From: Anaerolineales bacterium
Lineage (GTDB): Bacteria; Chloroflexota; Anaerolineae; Anaerolineales; UBA4823
DNA length: 50,343 nt
Reading direction: 5' to 3'
Assembly: GCA_020061105.1 (NCBI GenBank)
Contig: JAGUYW010000043.1
Span: forward strand, 1-50,343
Shown: piece after piece, positions 28,496 through 37,112 of the stretch
How the letters are laid out: each line of letters starts with the position of its first letter
Numbering within the stretch: the stretch's first letter is position 1
Made by a program: the position numbers and the translations under genes
The notes under the pieces: generated by a model
The model's input: the letters and a program-made list of their open reading frames with translations, nothing else
The model's database searches: none
What the model was told of the DNA's origin: nothing

Positions 28496-29608
28496 ATGAA
28501 AAAACAAATCACGATTGGCTTTCCCAGAATGAAGAATGAGTCTGGCGAAAAACGCGTCTATTTACCGGAGTTCATCCAGTTCCTGGCAGATCAGGGCGCT
28601 CATATTTATCTCGAAGAAGGTTATGGCTCTCGCTCTGGGTATACCTTTGACGATTACCGCGCCGGTAGTCTGGCAATCCACCAATGCAATCGCAACCAGG
28701 CATTCCAGCAAGACTATGTGATCGTACTGCGCTCGCCGCGGCTGGACGAATTTCATTTGCTGGGTGAAAATTCGTGCCTGATCTCGATGTTGCATTACCC
28801 CACCCGTCCGAAGCGTGTCGCGTTACTCAAAGAATTAAAGCGCCGGGCTATCTCCATGGATAGCATTGTCGATGATCGCAACATTCGCCTGGTAGAAGAT
28901 ATGCGCGCCGTGGCCTGGAACGGACTGGACACAGCCTTTGGCATCCTCGAGCAACGCTGGCCTAACCTGGAGCGCGGCGATGGCGAGCCGCTGCGAACAT
29001 TAATTATTGGCACCGGCATGGTTGGTAAGCACGCCGTCGAAGCAGCGACCAAGCTGGGCAACATCGAACGCAACAACGATCACATTGCCGCAGGCGGGCC
29101 TGGGTCGCTGGCCATCTCAGTCGGGCGCAGCATTTCGGCCAACCCAACCATCATGGAAAAGCTCATTCGCCAGGCCGATATTTTGGTCGATTCCGCCTAC
29201 CGGCGAGATTCTTCCAAACCGGTTGTCCCCAATGATTGGATCGCCTGGCTTCCCGAACACGCCGTGGTTGTCGACCTCTCCGTGGATCCTTACACGATGG
29301 ATGTCGACACGCCGGTGGTGCGCGGTATCGAAGGTATTCCACAAGGCAACCTGAACCAATATATCTTCCATCCTGATGATCCGAACTGGGAAAAAACCAT
29401 CCCATCCGACATCCCCACCGCCAACCGCCGCCCAACCGTGACCTGTTACTCCTGGCCTGGCATCCACCCCGAGGCTAGTATGCTACATTACGCTGCCCAG
29501 CTAGAGCCGCTGATGCAGGCCTTGCTGAGCACCGGCTACGACGGACTGTCGGCTGATGGCGACTATTTCGAGCGCGCTCTATACCGGGCAGCGCTCAAAG
29601 CCTGGTAA
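28496..29608 (+). CDS. Alanine-dehydrogenase-like oxidoreductase, second paralogue
   Basis: 370 residues, collinear with the gene just upstream. Shared blocks include SMLHYPTRP, RAVAWNGL, GIEGIPQGNL and CYSWPGIHP. The NAD(P) motif is IIGTGMVGKHAVEA (about 171-184). H100 and the DLSVDPY aspartate are kept and R79 replaces the usual lysine. The frame is open to 28331 inside the previous gene; ATG 28496, giving MKKQITIGFPRMKNESGE, aligns with the paralogue's start and is chosen. The pair may be a heteromer or may act on two related substrates. The gap before the prenyltransferase gene is 24 bases. Confidence 0.78.
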   Translation: MKKQITIGFPRMKNESGEKRVYLPEFIQFLADQGAHIYLEEGYGSRSGYTFDDYRAGSLAIHQCNRNQAFQQDYVIVLRSPRLDEFHLLGENSCLISMLHYPTRPKRVALLKELKRRAISMDSIVDDRNIRLVEDMRAVAWNGLDTAFGILEQRWPNLERGDGEPLRTLIIGTGMVGKHAVEAATKLGNIERNNDHIAAGGPGSLAISVGRSISANPTIMEKLIRQADILVDSAYRRDSSKPVVPNDWIAWLPEHAVVVDLSVDPYTMDVDTPVVRGIEGIPQGNLNQYIFHPDDPNWEKTIPSDIPTANRRPTVTCYSWPGIHPEASMLHYAAQLEPLMQALLSTGYDGLSADGDYFERALYRAALKAW

Positions 29609-29632
29609 TTTTCGCGTAATCACGAGGCAAAC

Positions 29633-30628
29633 ATGAACCCTCAAATGTGGTTAAAAGCCTTACGAATCATTCCTCACGTAAATAAAGAGGAATGGCAACA
29701 ACTCGATCTGATCTCAAAATGGCTGATCTCCACCCGCGCCGCGGTGTTGATTATGACGTTTATCTCAGCAGCAATCGCCGGCATCCTGGCATTCCAGGAT
29801 GGTAAATTCAACCTGTTGTACTGGGTCCTGGTAGCACTCGGCCTGGTGCTGGCGCACGCTACCAATAACCTGCTCAATGACATGACCGATTTCGCCAGGG
29901 GCGTAGATCAAGATAATTATTACCGCAGCCAATACGGCCCACAACCGCTGGTACACGGCCTGATGAACAAGCGTCAGATGTTCACCTACGCTGCCGTCAC
30001 CGGGCTATTTGCACTGGCTGCCGGGCTGCTCCTGATCTGGCTGCGCGGTGGTTGGACAGCCCTCTTTCTCGGCCTGGGAGTTTTCTTCGTGCTTTTCTAT
30101 ACCTGGCCTTTGAAATACATTGCCTTAGGCGAGATCGCCGTCCTGGTGGTATGGGGGCCCCTGATGATCGGCGGCGGTTATTATGTGATTGCGGGCGCGT
30201 GGGATTGGAATGTGGTGATTGCCAGCCTGCCCTACGCCCTGGGCGTCACTGGGGTGATTTTTGGCAAACACATTGATAAATGCGAGATGGATCGCGCTAA
30301 GCGCATCTTTACTCTACCTGTCTTACTGGGTGAGAAAGCTTCCCGCTTTGCAGTGCTGGGCATGCTGATCCTACAATACCTGGCAGTGGTTTACCTGGTG
30401 ATCAGCGGCTTTTTCAGTTGGATTATGCTGGTGGTCTTCCTGGCGCTGCGGGCTTTCAGGCGCATTTTTCCAATGTTTTTGGCGCCCAAACCGGACGAAA
30501 AGCCAGCCGATTTCCCGGATGTATGGCCGAATTATTTCGTGGCGGCGGCCTTCTTCCACAACCGTGAGTTCGGCCTGTGGTTCATGCTGGGGTTAATCAT
30601 CAATGCCGCTCTGAAAGTCTGGGCGTAA
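29633..30628 (+). CDS. UbiA-family prenyltransferase
   Basis: 331-residue integral membrane protein with about nine helices. The first Asp-rich site NDMTDFARGVD binds the magnesium-diphosphate of a prenyl donor. The second conserved segment, KHIDKCEMDRAKRIFTLPVLLG, sits where other members have their second Asp-rich site. It would join a prenyl chain to an acceptor, as in menaquinone (MenA) or ubiquinone synthesis. The acceptor is unknown and no other quinone gene is nearby. ATG 29633 has GAGG upstream. It is last in the run and followed by a terminator. Confidence 0.87.
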   Translation: MNPQMWLKALRIIPHVNKEEWQQLDLISKWLISTRAAVLIMTFISAAIAGILAFQDGKFNLLYWVLVALGLVLAHATNNLLNDMTDFARGVDQDNYYRSQYGPQPLVHGLMNKRQMFTYAAVTGLFALAAGLLLIWLRGGWTALFLGLGVFFVLFYTWPLKYIALGEIAVLVVWGPLMIGGGYYVIAGAWDWNVVIASLPYALGVTGVIFGKHIDKCEMDRAKRIFTLPVLLGEKASRFAVLGMLILQYLAVVYLVISGFFSWIMLVVFLALRAFRRIFPMFLAPKPDEKPADFPDVWPNYFVAAAFFHNREFGLWFMLGLIINAALKVWA

Positions 30629-30634
30629 TCAATC

Positions 30635-30671
30635 AGCGGCAGTCTCATCCAAGATGAGGCTGCCGCTTTTG
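30635..30671 (+). terminator. Intrinsic terminator of the 21.6-30.6 kb gene run
   Basis: Fifteen-base stem (30635-30649 with 30653-30667) with one G-U pair and a 3-base loop, followed by a short T-run. It lies seven bases after the prenyltransferase stop. Confidence 0.9.
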
Positions 30672-30707
30672 ATAAAACTACTTCCGATGTGATAGTTGCC
30701 AGCCTGT

Positions 30708-31817
30708 TTATGGCGCTGGGGGTCTCTGGCTGGCGACAAGCAGCGCCAGGTATTCTCCATTGTCCATTTTCTTGGCGTTCACAACCAGGATCATGCCGTT
30801 TTGCAAATCAGACAGCTCAGTAACTTGCCCACCTAAGCTGCGAAAGCGCGTATTTTCATCTACCTGGAAGGTGATTTGCTCGCCGCGCCGGGTTTCGATG
30901 GTAAAGGATTGGCGATCCACACTCACCACTTTTCCGGCAAAACGCTCACCGCCCCGAGGCAGATCCTCCCGGTCAACAGCAATGATCATTTTCACCAGCG
31001 GGTTCGGGTAAGCCGGATCGTATACCGCTGCGGTTGCGCCTACCATGCCCACTTCCAAATCGTCCAGCCTATTCAATTGATCGCCTTTTGAGCGATAACG
31101 CGTCTCATCGTTTACCGAGAAGGTGGTCAGGATGCCATCCCGGCTTTTGACAGTGAAGGTTCTCGCCGCCGGATCGATAGCAACAATCTGGCCAACTTTA
31201 CGCGCCGCCGGGTAGCTCGAGCGCACAGACTGCGCCAACAAACTTCCATCTGCAAGCGTCTCTGCCATCACCTGCGCCAACATTTCTTCCTCCAGGCTGC
31301 CCAGGTCGCTAGCCTGTCCAAAGAAATTTGTGTCCTCACCAACCTGGATTGTAACTTCTTGCTGGTCGCGGGTTTGGATGGTAATTTCACCAGCATCGAC
31401 ATTGACCCCTGCAATAACACCGCGGTAACCGCTCATCTTTTCTGGATCAAAGTCAGCCGGCAGGATGACTACCAAACGAGCAAGCGGTTTCTGGTTGGCT
31501 TCAGGTTGGCGCGGCCCAAAAGTTGCTACGATCCAACCATCTTCGACCAGTTCAGCGAGACTTAGCTCGTTACGGTCCTGGTCGACAAATTTGGTATCAT
31601 CGTCTACCAGAAAGGTCACAACAGAGCCATCTTGCTTTTGAATAGTTACTTCATTGTTCTGAACTTCACTCACCTGCCCCAGAACCCCATGTGGCCGGCG
31701 CAGGCGCTGCAACCATCCGCTGCTATCCTGAGCCAACACAGACTCCACGGCAATAAAACCGGCGGAAATGGCTGCCAGAGCAGCAATCACGATTAGAACC
31801 ATTATTTTCTTAGACAT
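30708..31817 (-). CDS. Secreted protein with four DUF5666-like repeats
   Basis: 369 residues. A signal peptide (about 1-29, ending VLAQ) is followed by four beta-rich repeats of 75-85 residues. Each has the pattern G-x-V-x-x-V-(6-8)-TI-x-x-(K/R)-x-G followed by a short (V/D)-(D/E)-x-T-x-(F/Y) strand (for example GKVVSVDRQSFTIETRRGE and VDENTRFRS). This is the DUF5666 pattern. The function is unknown; it is probably extracellular or bound to the cell surface. ATG 31817 follows GGAGG. It stands alone between a terminator and a 190-base upstream region holding an inverted repeat. Confidence 0.82.
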   Translation of the reverse strand: MSKKIMVLIVIAALAAISAGFIAVESVLAQDSSGWLQRLRRPHGVLGQVSEVQNNEVTIQKQDGSVVTFLVDDDTKFVDQDRNELSLAELVEDGWIVATFGPRQPEANQKPLARLVVILPADFDPEKMSGYRGVIAGVNVDAGEITIQTRDQQEVTIQVGEDTNFFGQASDLGSLEEEMLAQVMAETLADGSLLAQSVRSSYPAARKVGQIVAIDPAARTFTVKSRDGILTTFSVNDETRYRSKGDQLNRLDDLEVGMVGATAAVYDPAYPNPLVKMIIAVDREDLPRGGERFAGKVVSVDRQSFTIETRRGEQITFQVDENTRFRSLGGQVTELSDLQNGMILVVNAKKMDNGEYLALLVASQRPPAP

Positions 31818-31880
31818 ATAACCTCCATTCGTTATGGTTGCTTGGGGAGGATTACATCACCTGTCTACCCAAACTACACC

Positions 31881-31948
31881 CTTTGTTCTTAGCCTGAACT
31901 GGCTTTACTACAATAGGATATCGCGCCGGTGTAATCAGGCGAACAAAG
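31881..31948. repeat. Interrupted inverted repeat upstream of the DUF5666 gene
   Basis: Arms CTTTGTTC/CCTGA (31881-31888 and 31893-31897) pair with TCAGG/GAACAAAG (31935-31939 and 31941-31948). This gives 13 paired bases around a 37-base centre. It lies 64 bases upstream of the start and could be a leader structure or protein-binding region. No clear promoter hexamers were seen. Confidence 0.5.
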
Positions 31949-32007
31949 CGATGTAAACAGATTGTAAAATCCACTTCCGTGGCGGGGATATGGAGGCAAG
32001 AATAACT

Positions 32008-32652
32008 TTAGCCAGAGGGCAAGATCAATTCCTCACGCCCGGCCAGCTTATCTTGAATGCGCTGCACAACCAGTTCAAGGTGTTGAGACTGGTGAACGAA
32101 ATCCAGGTCATCGCTGCGGATGGTCAACACCGGGCAAGCATCGAATGTTTGCAGCCACTCGTCATAGAAGGTATCCAGCAATTGCAAATAATCCGCGCTG
32201 ATGCCGCTTTCGATCGCTCGCCCGCGTCGCTGGATGCGCTGCACAAGAACTGCTACCGGGGCTTTTAGATAAATTAATAAATCGGGTGGCGGCAGGTGGT
32301 TGACCACCAGGTCAAAAATGCGCCGGTAAGAAACAAAATCGCGTTCACTCAGGTTACCCAGGTGGTGGAGGGCGCGGGCAAAGATAAAGGCATCCTCATA
32401 GATACTGCGATCCAGAATCGCCGGCTGCGGCGTTGCTGCTAGGTCCAGGTATTGTTGGGCGCGGTGCCCCAGAAAAAACACCTGGAGATGAAAAGACCAG
32501 GAGCGCATATCCGCATAAAAATCGGGTAGGTAGGGATTATCAGCAACCGATTCAAAAGCCGACTGCCAGCCCAGGCGCGCCCCCAGACGCTCGGTGAGAG
32601 ATGTCTTTCCAGCGCCGATATTCCCGGCGACTACGATCATGCGTTTGGTCAT
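32008..32652 (-). CDS. Deoxynucleoside kinase (dAK/dGK type)
   Basis: 214-residue cytosolic salvage enzyme that phosphorylates deoxynucleosides with ATP. It contains the P-loop GNIGAGKTSL, the substrate segment FESVADNPYLPDFY, the DRS motif in ILDRSIYEDAFIFA and an arginine-rich lid QRRGRAIE. The lack of thymidine-kinase zinc sites and the overall pattern point to the dAK/dGK/dCK family. Exact base preference is not readable. ATG 32652 has GGAG eight bases upstream. It is 15 bases after the methyltransferase gene and downstream of nrdJ, so it sits in a dNTP-supply operon. Confidence 0.92.
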   Translation of the reverse strand: MTKRMIVVAGNIGAGKTSLTERLGARLGWQSAFESVADNPYLPDFYADMRSWSFHLQVFFLGHRAQQYLDLAATPQPAILDRSIYEDAFIFARALHHLGNLSERDFVSYRRIFDLVVNHLPPPDLLIYLKAPVAVLVQRIQRRGRAIESGISADYLQLLDTFYDEWLQTFDACPVLTIRSDDLDFVHQSQHLELVVQRIQDKLAGREELILPSG

Positions 32653-32667
32653 CTGTACACTCCAGGT

Positions 32668-33537
32668 TCAGGGCGAACTCTCGCCAGGTTTCTGAGCCAC
32701 GCACAAGATATGCGTGCCCATGTCCAGCGCGCCAGGGTTGGCGCTGGCTTCCAATTCAATACGCAGCAACTCATCCCATCGAAGGGAAACTGCACGAATC
32801 TGCGAAAGCAGTTCCCACCAACCAACCGATACACAGCCTGATGCCGATAGATCGAGAATTTTCAATTTGGCCGCTTCGATCCACTGCTGCAACTCGACAA
32901 CCCGGAATAAATGCATAAAATTGCTCTTGCGCTCTGGGAAGGTTTTCGGAGAGATATCGCCAGTGGCAATAATCTGTTCATTGGTTGCCGGCGATACTTC
33001 TACCACACCTGTCAGGTGGCGGTGGATTGTTCCAAACAACGACATAACGCTAAAAAGTAGCTTTCCACCCGGCCTGAGCACCCGGATACATTCACGCAAA
33101 GCTGAATGGCGTTGATCCATCACATAGCTGAGCGGACCGCCATAAGCAACTACAGCGTCAAAGGAGTCACTGGCAAGGTTATGCATGTCGCAGATATCGA
33201 TCTGCTGCCAATCTTCGACAGCGTGGTCAAAAGCAAACTGACTGGCGTGCCGCCGGTTAAGTTCCAATTGCACCGGCGAAATATCCGCTGCCAGGATGCG
33301 CGCCCCCAAACTGGCTAATACCTGGGTAAAACGGCCGGCGCCCGCCCCAATCTCGAGCACACGCCAGTCCGGCTGAATATATTTCGCTAAGTAATAATGA
33401 TGTATGTGAAGGCTGATTTCATCAAGCGGCGTGGCAACCAGGCGTTCCCACTCCCGCAAACCAAATTCATCAAAGTACCGGCGGATCGACGCAGCATCGT
33501 ATTGCCCACCGGTTCGGTCATGTTCGACAGAAGACAA
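32668..33537 (-). CDS. Class I SAM-dependent methyltransferase
   Basis: 289 residues. The SAM-binding motif I is VLEIGAGAGRFTQVLASLG, followed by the acidic end of strand two (ILAADISP) and a post-motif AYGGPLSYVMDQRHSALREC of the Methyltransf_11/25 type. The substrate is unknown. The start is TTG 33537 with a moderate AGGCGG upstream. It lies between nrdJ (37-base gap) and the deoxynucleoside kinase (15-base gap), so it is likely co-transcribed, though a direct role in nucleotide metabolism is not shown. Confidence 0.85.
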   Translation of the reverse strand: MSSVEHDRTGGQYDAASIRRYFDEFGLREWERLVATPLDEISLHIHHYYLAKYIQPDWRVLEIGAGAGRFTQVLASLGARILAADISPVQLELNRRHASQFAFDHAVEDWQQIDICDMHNLASDSFDAVVAYGGPLSYVMDQRHSALRECIRVLRPGGKLLFSVMSLFGTIHRHLTGVVEVSPATNEQIIATGDISPKTFPERKSNFMHLFRVVELQQWIEAAKLKILDLSASGCVSVGWWELLSQIRAVSLRWDELLRIELEASANPGALDMGTHILCVAQKPGESSP

Positions 33538-33574
33538 GGTTCCGCCTCTTTACACAGACGCCAGGTGATTCAAA

Positions 33575-36166
33575 TCAGCACTCACTAAAAGCGCAGGCGT
33601 AGCACTTACGGCAGCCTTCTTCATTAACTACAGCTGCCTGTCCACACTCTGGGCATAAATCACCTATCTTGCTGCTCAGGCTGTCGCTGTAGGCCGCTGA
33701 TTCGTTAATCAGGTTGTAACCATTCCCGCCAACCTGTTCTTCTTCTCGTGACCCGGTTTGGTCAGGATCAGTGCTTTGTAAATATTCTGCCAAAGCCTGG
33801 GCTACCCCATCTGGCAGCGAGCGCACCCGGTTGGGGCCAAATCCAAGCGAACGCCCACCGCCAATCCCTGAAAGCTGGCGCCAGATTTCTTTCAACCGTT
33901 CACGTGGCGCAACCGGCGAGGACAGGCGCAGCACATAGGAAATTAAACGACCAATCGCCTCGGACACTGCGGCGGTGTCTGACCCGGCCTTGGAAGTATT
34001 GACGAATACTTCGAAAGGCTGGTTGCCGCCGTTTTCATTGATGGTAACAAACGCTTTTCCAAGCGGCGTGCTGACATTCACCGTATGGCCGCGCAGCAGA
34101 CGCGGGCGGGGTTTCTTTTTATCATGCCAGATCGCCAATTGCTCTGCTTTGGGCGCCGGCGCCGGAGTTTCACCAGCGGTTTCCTTCTGTTTGGCGGTTG
34201 CTTTGGTCTCGAGCACAACAATTTGCCGGGAGCCCGTGACATACACCGTAATCCCTTTGCAACCCAGTTCCCAGGCCAATTGGTAGACCTGGGCTACCTC
34301 ACCTTCAGACGCCCCTTCGGGAAAATTCACAGTCTTGCTCATGCTGTTATCGACAAACGCTTGCATGGCGGCCTGCATTCGCACATGCTCTTCAGCGGTA
34401 ATATCCTGCGAAACCACAAAAAATTGCTGAATGTCCTGGGGCACTTCGCCCAATCCCTGGCAAGACCCGACTTCCATCACATGGTTGAAGACTTTCTGCC
34501 GATCTGCCTCGTCCAGACCGGCTTGTACCAAAGCCTTTTCGAAAAGCGGGCTGGCATAGGTGAGTTGCAAATCCTTGCCATTGTCATTGACATGGCGAAT
34601 ATAAGCCAGGGCAAAGACCGGCTCGCAGCCATATCCCTCGCAACCTGCCACGGTGGCAATCGTCCCAGTCGGGGCGACGGTGGTCTGAGCAGCGTTGCGA
34701 ATGCCGTGTTGTTGAATGCCCGTCACAACCTGGTCCCAATCCACCTCTGGCCTTCCCCAATCATGTTGGTATTCTTGCAGCGGTCTGGGAGGTTGCCAGG
34801 TGATTTTGTCGGGGTCATAGATACTACCTTCGATAGCCGGGAACGAACCGCGCGTCTTCGCCAATTCGATGCTGGTCAGCATGCTATGATAGCGAACGAA
34901 TTCCATCACCTGGGCGGAGAACTCTTGCCCTTCGTCAGAGCCATAGCGAATACCCGCGTGATACATCAAATCCCCCAGACCCATAATGCCCAAACCAATC
35001 CGGCGAGCGCGGTGCGCCGCTTTTGCCAGTTGCGGTACTGCTGGAACATACGCATTGGCTTCAACCACGTCATCTAAAAAGATCGTCGATAGCACAACAT
35101 TCTGGCGCAGTTTCTCCCAATCCACCGTACCGTCTTCCCCAAAGTGTTGAGCCAGGTTCACCGACCCCAGGCAGCAGTTTTCATAGCTCCCTAGCCATTG
35201 TTCGCCGCACGGGTTGGTTGCTTCCAATTGGTAGAGGTGTGGTACAGGATTCTCACGGTTAGCTGCATCGAGGAAGAGCACACCAGGTTCGCCATTGTGA
35301 TGTGCCTGGCGTACGATTTTGTCGAATAATTCTCTGGCTCGCACAGACTTATGGACTTTAATGGGAATGCCGGCCTTTTCGGCCTGTTCCAATGTGCCGT
35401 GAAAGCCCTTGTAGCGCGGGTCATCCACGTCTGGGAAGCGCAGATCCCACATGGCGTCATTGCGTACCGCTTGCATAAAAGCATCGGTAATGCCTACCGA
35501 AATATTGAAGTTGGTAATGGCGTTTTCATCAACTTTACAGGTGATAAAATCTTCAATATCAGGATGGTCGACGCGCAACACAGCCATATTGGCGCCTCGC
35601 CGGGTGCCGCCTTGAGCGATCTCGCCAAACGCTTTGTCGTAAACCCGCAAAAAACCTACCGGCCCGGTGGCCTGACCGGCCGAAGATTGCACCAGGGCGC
35701 CTTTAGGGCGCAAGCGCGAAAAACCAAACCCATTGCCGCCTCCGGTTTGTTGAATCAAGGCAGCGTCTCGCAATGTCTGAAAGATACCTGCCGAGTCGCG
35801 TCCCATATCATCTGAGATGGGCAGTACAAAACAAGCTGCCAATTGGCCAAGAGGTGTGCCAGCGCCGGTGAAAGTTGGTGAGTTGGGAAAAAAGCTTTTG
35901 CTGGTCAGCAGTTGGTAAAATTGCCGGGCTCGTTCAAGCACGTCGCCATCCCAGTTTTGTTCGCTGGCAGCCACATGGTAGGCAACCCGCCAAAACATCT
36001 CTTCAACGGTTTCCACTGGCTGGCCATCTTTCCCACGCCGGACATATCGTCGCATCAAGACCTGGCGAGCATTATCAGCCAGGTCTACCGGCGCTAAATT
36101 ATCCGGCATGGCTGGGGTAGGCAGAAGACCGTTCTGGGTTTGTTTTGTAGCGGAATCGTGCAACAT
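33575..36166 (-). CDS. nrdJ: Adenosylcobalamin-dependent (class II) ribonucleotide reductase
   Basis: 863 residues. Reduces ribonucleotides to deoxyribonucleotides using coenzyme B12, independent of oxygen. Visible are the first redox cysteine C112 in [11 protein letters not shown], the [15 protein letters not shown] loop, and the NPCGEQ motif (about 319-324) with the radical-site cysteine and glutamate. A TSCPD domain (about 690-800) and a C-terminal cysteine cluster (CPECG, then CRKCYAC) that renews the active site complete the protein. AGGAGG at 36176-36181 touches one in-frame ATG, so ATG 36166, nine bases further on, is chosen. It follows nrdR in the same direction. Confidence 0.96.
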   Translation of the reverse strand: MLHDSATKQTQNGLLPTPAMPDNLAPVDLADNARQVLMRRYVRRGKDGQPVETVEEMFWRVAYHVAASEQNWDGDVLERARQFYQLLTSKSFFPNSPTFTGAGTPLGQLAACFVLPISDDMGRDSAGIFQTLRDAALIQQTGGGNGFGFSRLRPKGALVQSSAGQATGPVGFLRVYDKAFGEIAQGGTRRGANMAVLRVDHPDIEDFITCKVDENAITNFNISVGITDAFMQAVRNDAMWDLRFPDVDDPRYKGFHGTLEQAEKAGIPIKVHKSVRARELFDKIVRQAHHNGEPGVLFLDAANRENPVPHLYQLEATNPCGEQWLGSYENCCLGSVNLAQHFGEDGTVDWEKLRQNVVLSTIFLDDVVEANAYVPAVPQLAKAAHRARRIGLGIMGLGDLMYHAGIRYGSDEGQEFSAQVMEFVRYHSMLTSIELAKTRGSFPAIEGSIYDPDKITWQPPRPLQEYQHDWGRPEVDWDQVVTGIQQHGIRNAAQTTVAPTGTIATVAGCEGYGCEPVFALAYIRHVNDNGKDLQLTYASPLFEKALVQAGLDEADRQKVFNHVMEVGSCQGLGEVPQDIQQFFVVSQDITAEEHVRMQAAMQAFVDNSMSKTVNFPEGASEGEVAQVYQLAWELGCKGITVYVTGSRQIVVLETKATAKQKETAGETPAPAPKAEQLAIWHDKKKPRPRLLRGHTVNVSTPLGKAFVTINENGGNQPFEVFVNTSKAGSDTAAVSEAIGRLISYVLRLSSPVAPRERLKEIWRQLSGIGGGRSLGFGPNRVRSLPDGVAQALAEYLQSTDPDQTGSREEEQVGGNGYNLINESAAYSDSLSSKIGDLCPECGQAAVVNEEGCRKCYACAFSEC

Positions 36167-36248
36167 AGTAAGCATCCTCCTCACCAATTTTAAGACAATT
36201 CGACAAAGCCCTGGTCGGCGGCTAACCGGGCTTACGATAAAGCAATCA

Positions 36249-36698
36249 CTATGCTTCTAATAAACGATCAATTTCGTTACGTAAGGCTTTCAGGTCATCC
36301 AGACCCAGATACACAATCGCGTAGCGGATATATGCAATTTGATCCAGTTCTTTCAAACCGGTAATCACCATATCCCCCACCACACGCGAGGACACCTCTG
36401 CGCGACCTAAGGTTTGTAAAGTAGCTTCGATCTCCCCCACCAAGCGTTCGATATCGGCTGCTGAGACTGGGCGCTTGGCGCAAGAAATGCGAATGCCGCG
36501 CAGCAGCTTGTCGCGGTCGAACTCCTCGCGTGTGCCGTCCTGTTTGATGATCAATGGAATCGCCAGGATTGGGCGCTCGTATGTGCTAAAGCGTTGCTTA
36601 CAATCCTCACACTCACGCCGCCGGCGTACACCGCCGCGGGCATCGTGGGTTGTATCCACCACTCTTGAATTCTGGTTCTGACAATACGGACAGCGCAT
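36249..36698 (-). CDS. nrdR: Transcriptional repressor NrdR
   Basis: 149 residues. Nucleotide-sensing repressor of ribonucleotide reductase genes. The N-terminal zinc ribbon (MRCPYCQNQ, then [13 protein letters not shown]) binds DNA. The ATP-cone domain (about 46-136) begins [20 protein letters not shown] and senses ATP/dATP. Length is standard. It is directly upstream of nrdJ, its expected target. No obvious pair of NrdR boxes was recognised in the upstream region. Confidence 0.97.
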   Translation of the reverse strand: MRCPYCQNQNSRVVDTTHDARGGVRRRRECEDCKQRFSTYERPILAIPLIIKQDGTREEFDRDKLLRGIRISCAKRPVSAADIERLVGEIEATLQTLGRAEVSSRVVGDMVITGLKELDQIAYIRYAIVYLGLDDLKALRNEIDRLLEA

Positions 36699-36746
36699 GC
36701 CTCAGGGTAGCTCTCTCAAATCTCGTGATTAATAGAACAAACGTAG

Positions 36747-36814
36747 CCCCAATAGGTGGGGGGTTGCCCACTTAAGCCCCACACCCGTGGGGTTTGGATG
36801 GGAGAATTCTAGCA
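36747..36814 (-). promoter_or_regulatory. nrdR-nrdJ promoter and structured leader
   Basis: Minus-strand extended -10 TGC-TAGAAT (36814 to 36806), predicted start near 36799, leader about 100 bases. The leader holds a six-base hairpin (CCCCAC 36777-36782, GTGGGG 36787-36792) and further G/C arms. These are CCCAC 36767-36771, GTGGGGGG 36756-36763 and CCCC 36747-36750, which can pair with each other in more than one way. This could be an RNA switch or attenuator. I do not recognise a cobalamin riboswitch. Confidence 0.45.
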
Positions 36815-36938
36815 TAAATGCAATCGAAAAACAAGGGATATAGTCATCGCTTCCAAGCCAGTTTAACGAGTTTACGAAAACTTTAAGATTGGAGCATGTT
36901 GGCTTGCGCATCCAACAATTGTGCATAATCTATTGACT

Positions 36939-36989
36939 TGATTTGCCAGAAAATCAGGTGGTTGCCTGTGCGATGCACAGGCAACCACC
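36939..36989. repeat. Double hairpin: 15-base perfect inverted repeat plus 6-base neighbour
   Basis: Large arm pair 36957-36971 and 36975-36989 (15 of 15 bases, 3-base loop), directly abutting TGATTT/AAATCA at 36939-36944 and 36951-36956. It lies 124 bases downstream of ftsZ. On the minus strand the large hairpin is followed by TGATTTTC, so it may end ftsZ transcripts, or be a REP-like palindromic element. Confidence 0.8.
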
Positions 36990-37112
36990 AATGGTCTGTC
37001 GCCTCATCCCCACGCGAAGGCATATGTGGAGAACGCATACAGGCTCCCACCCTGCTGGCGTACAGACCCATGAAAGTGCTAAGTATCAGTTATTGCCCGG
37101 CGCGTCGCAACC

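Larger units (their letters stand above)
36699..37112. other. Gene-free region between nrdR and ftsZ
   Basis: 414 bases holding the nrdR promoter and leader (36747-36814) and the double hairpin (36939-36989). I see nothing convincing in 36815-36938 or 36990-37112. A 62-codon minus-strand frame at 36883-37071 crosses the palindrome and is not accepted as a gene. Confidence 0.7.

Noticed and set aside
34085-35077. 330-codon plus-strand frame
   Set aside because: Antisense to nrdJ, whose motifs are clear; no family pattern in the shadow.
36699-36814. Cobalamin riboswitch for nrdJ
   Set aside because: The leader is only about 100 bases and I could not find the usual B12-box pattern.
36883-37071. 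62-codon minus-strand frame downstream of ftsZ
   Set aside because: It crosses the 15-base palindrome, has no good ribosome site and shows no recognisable protein pattern.
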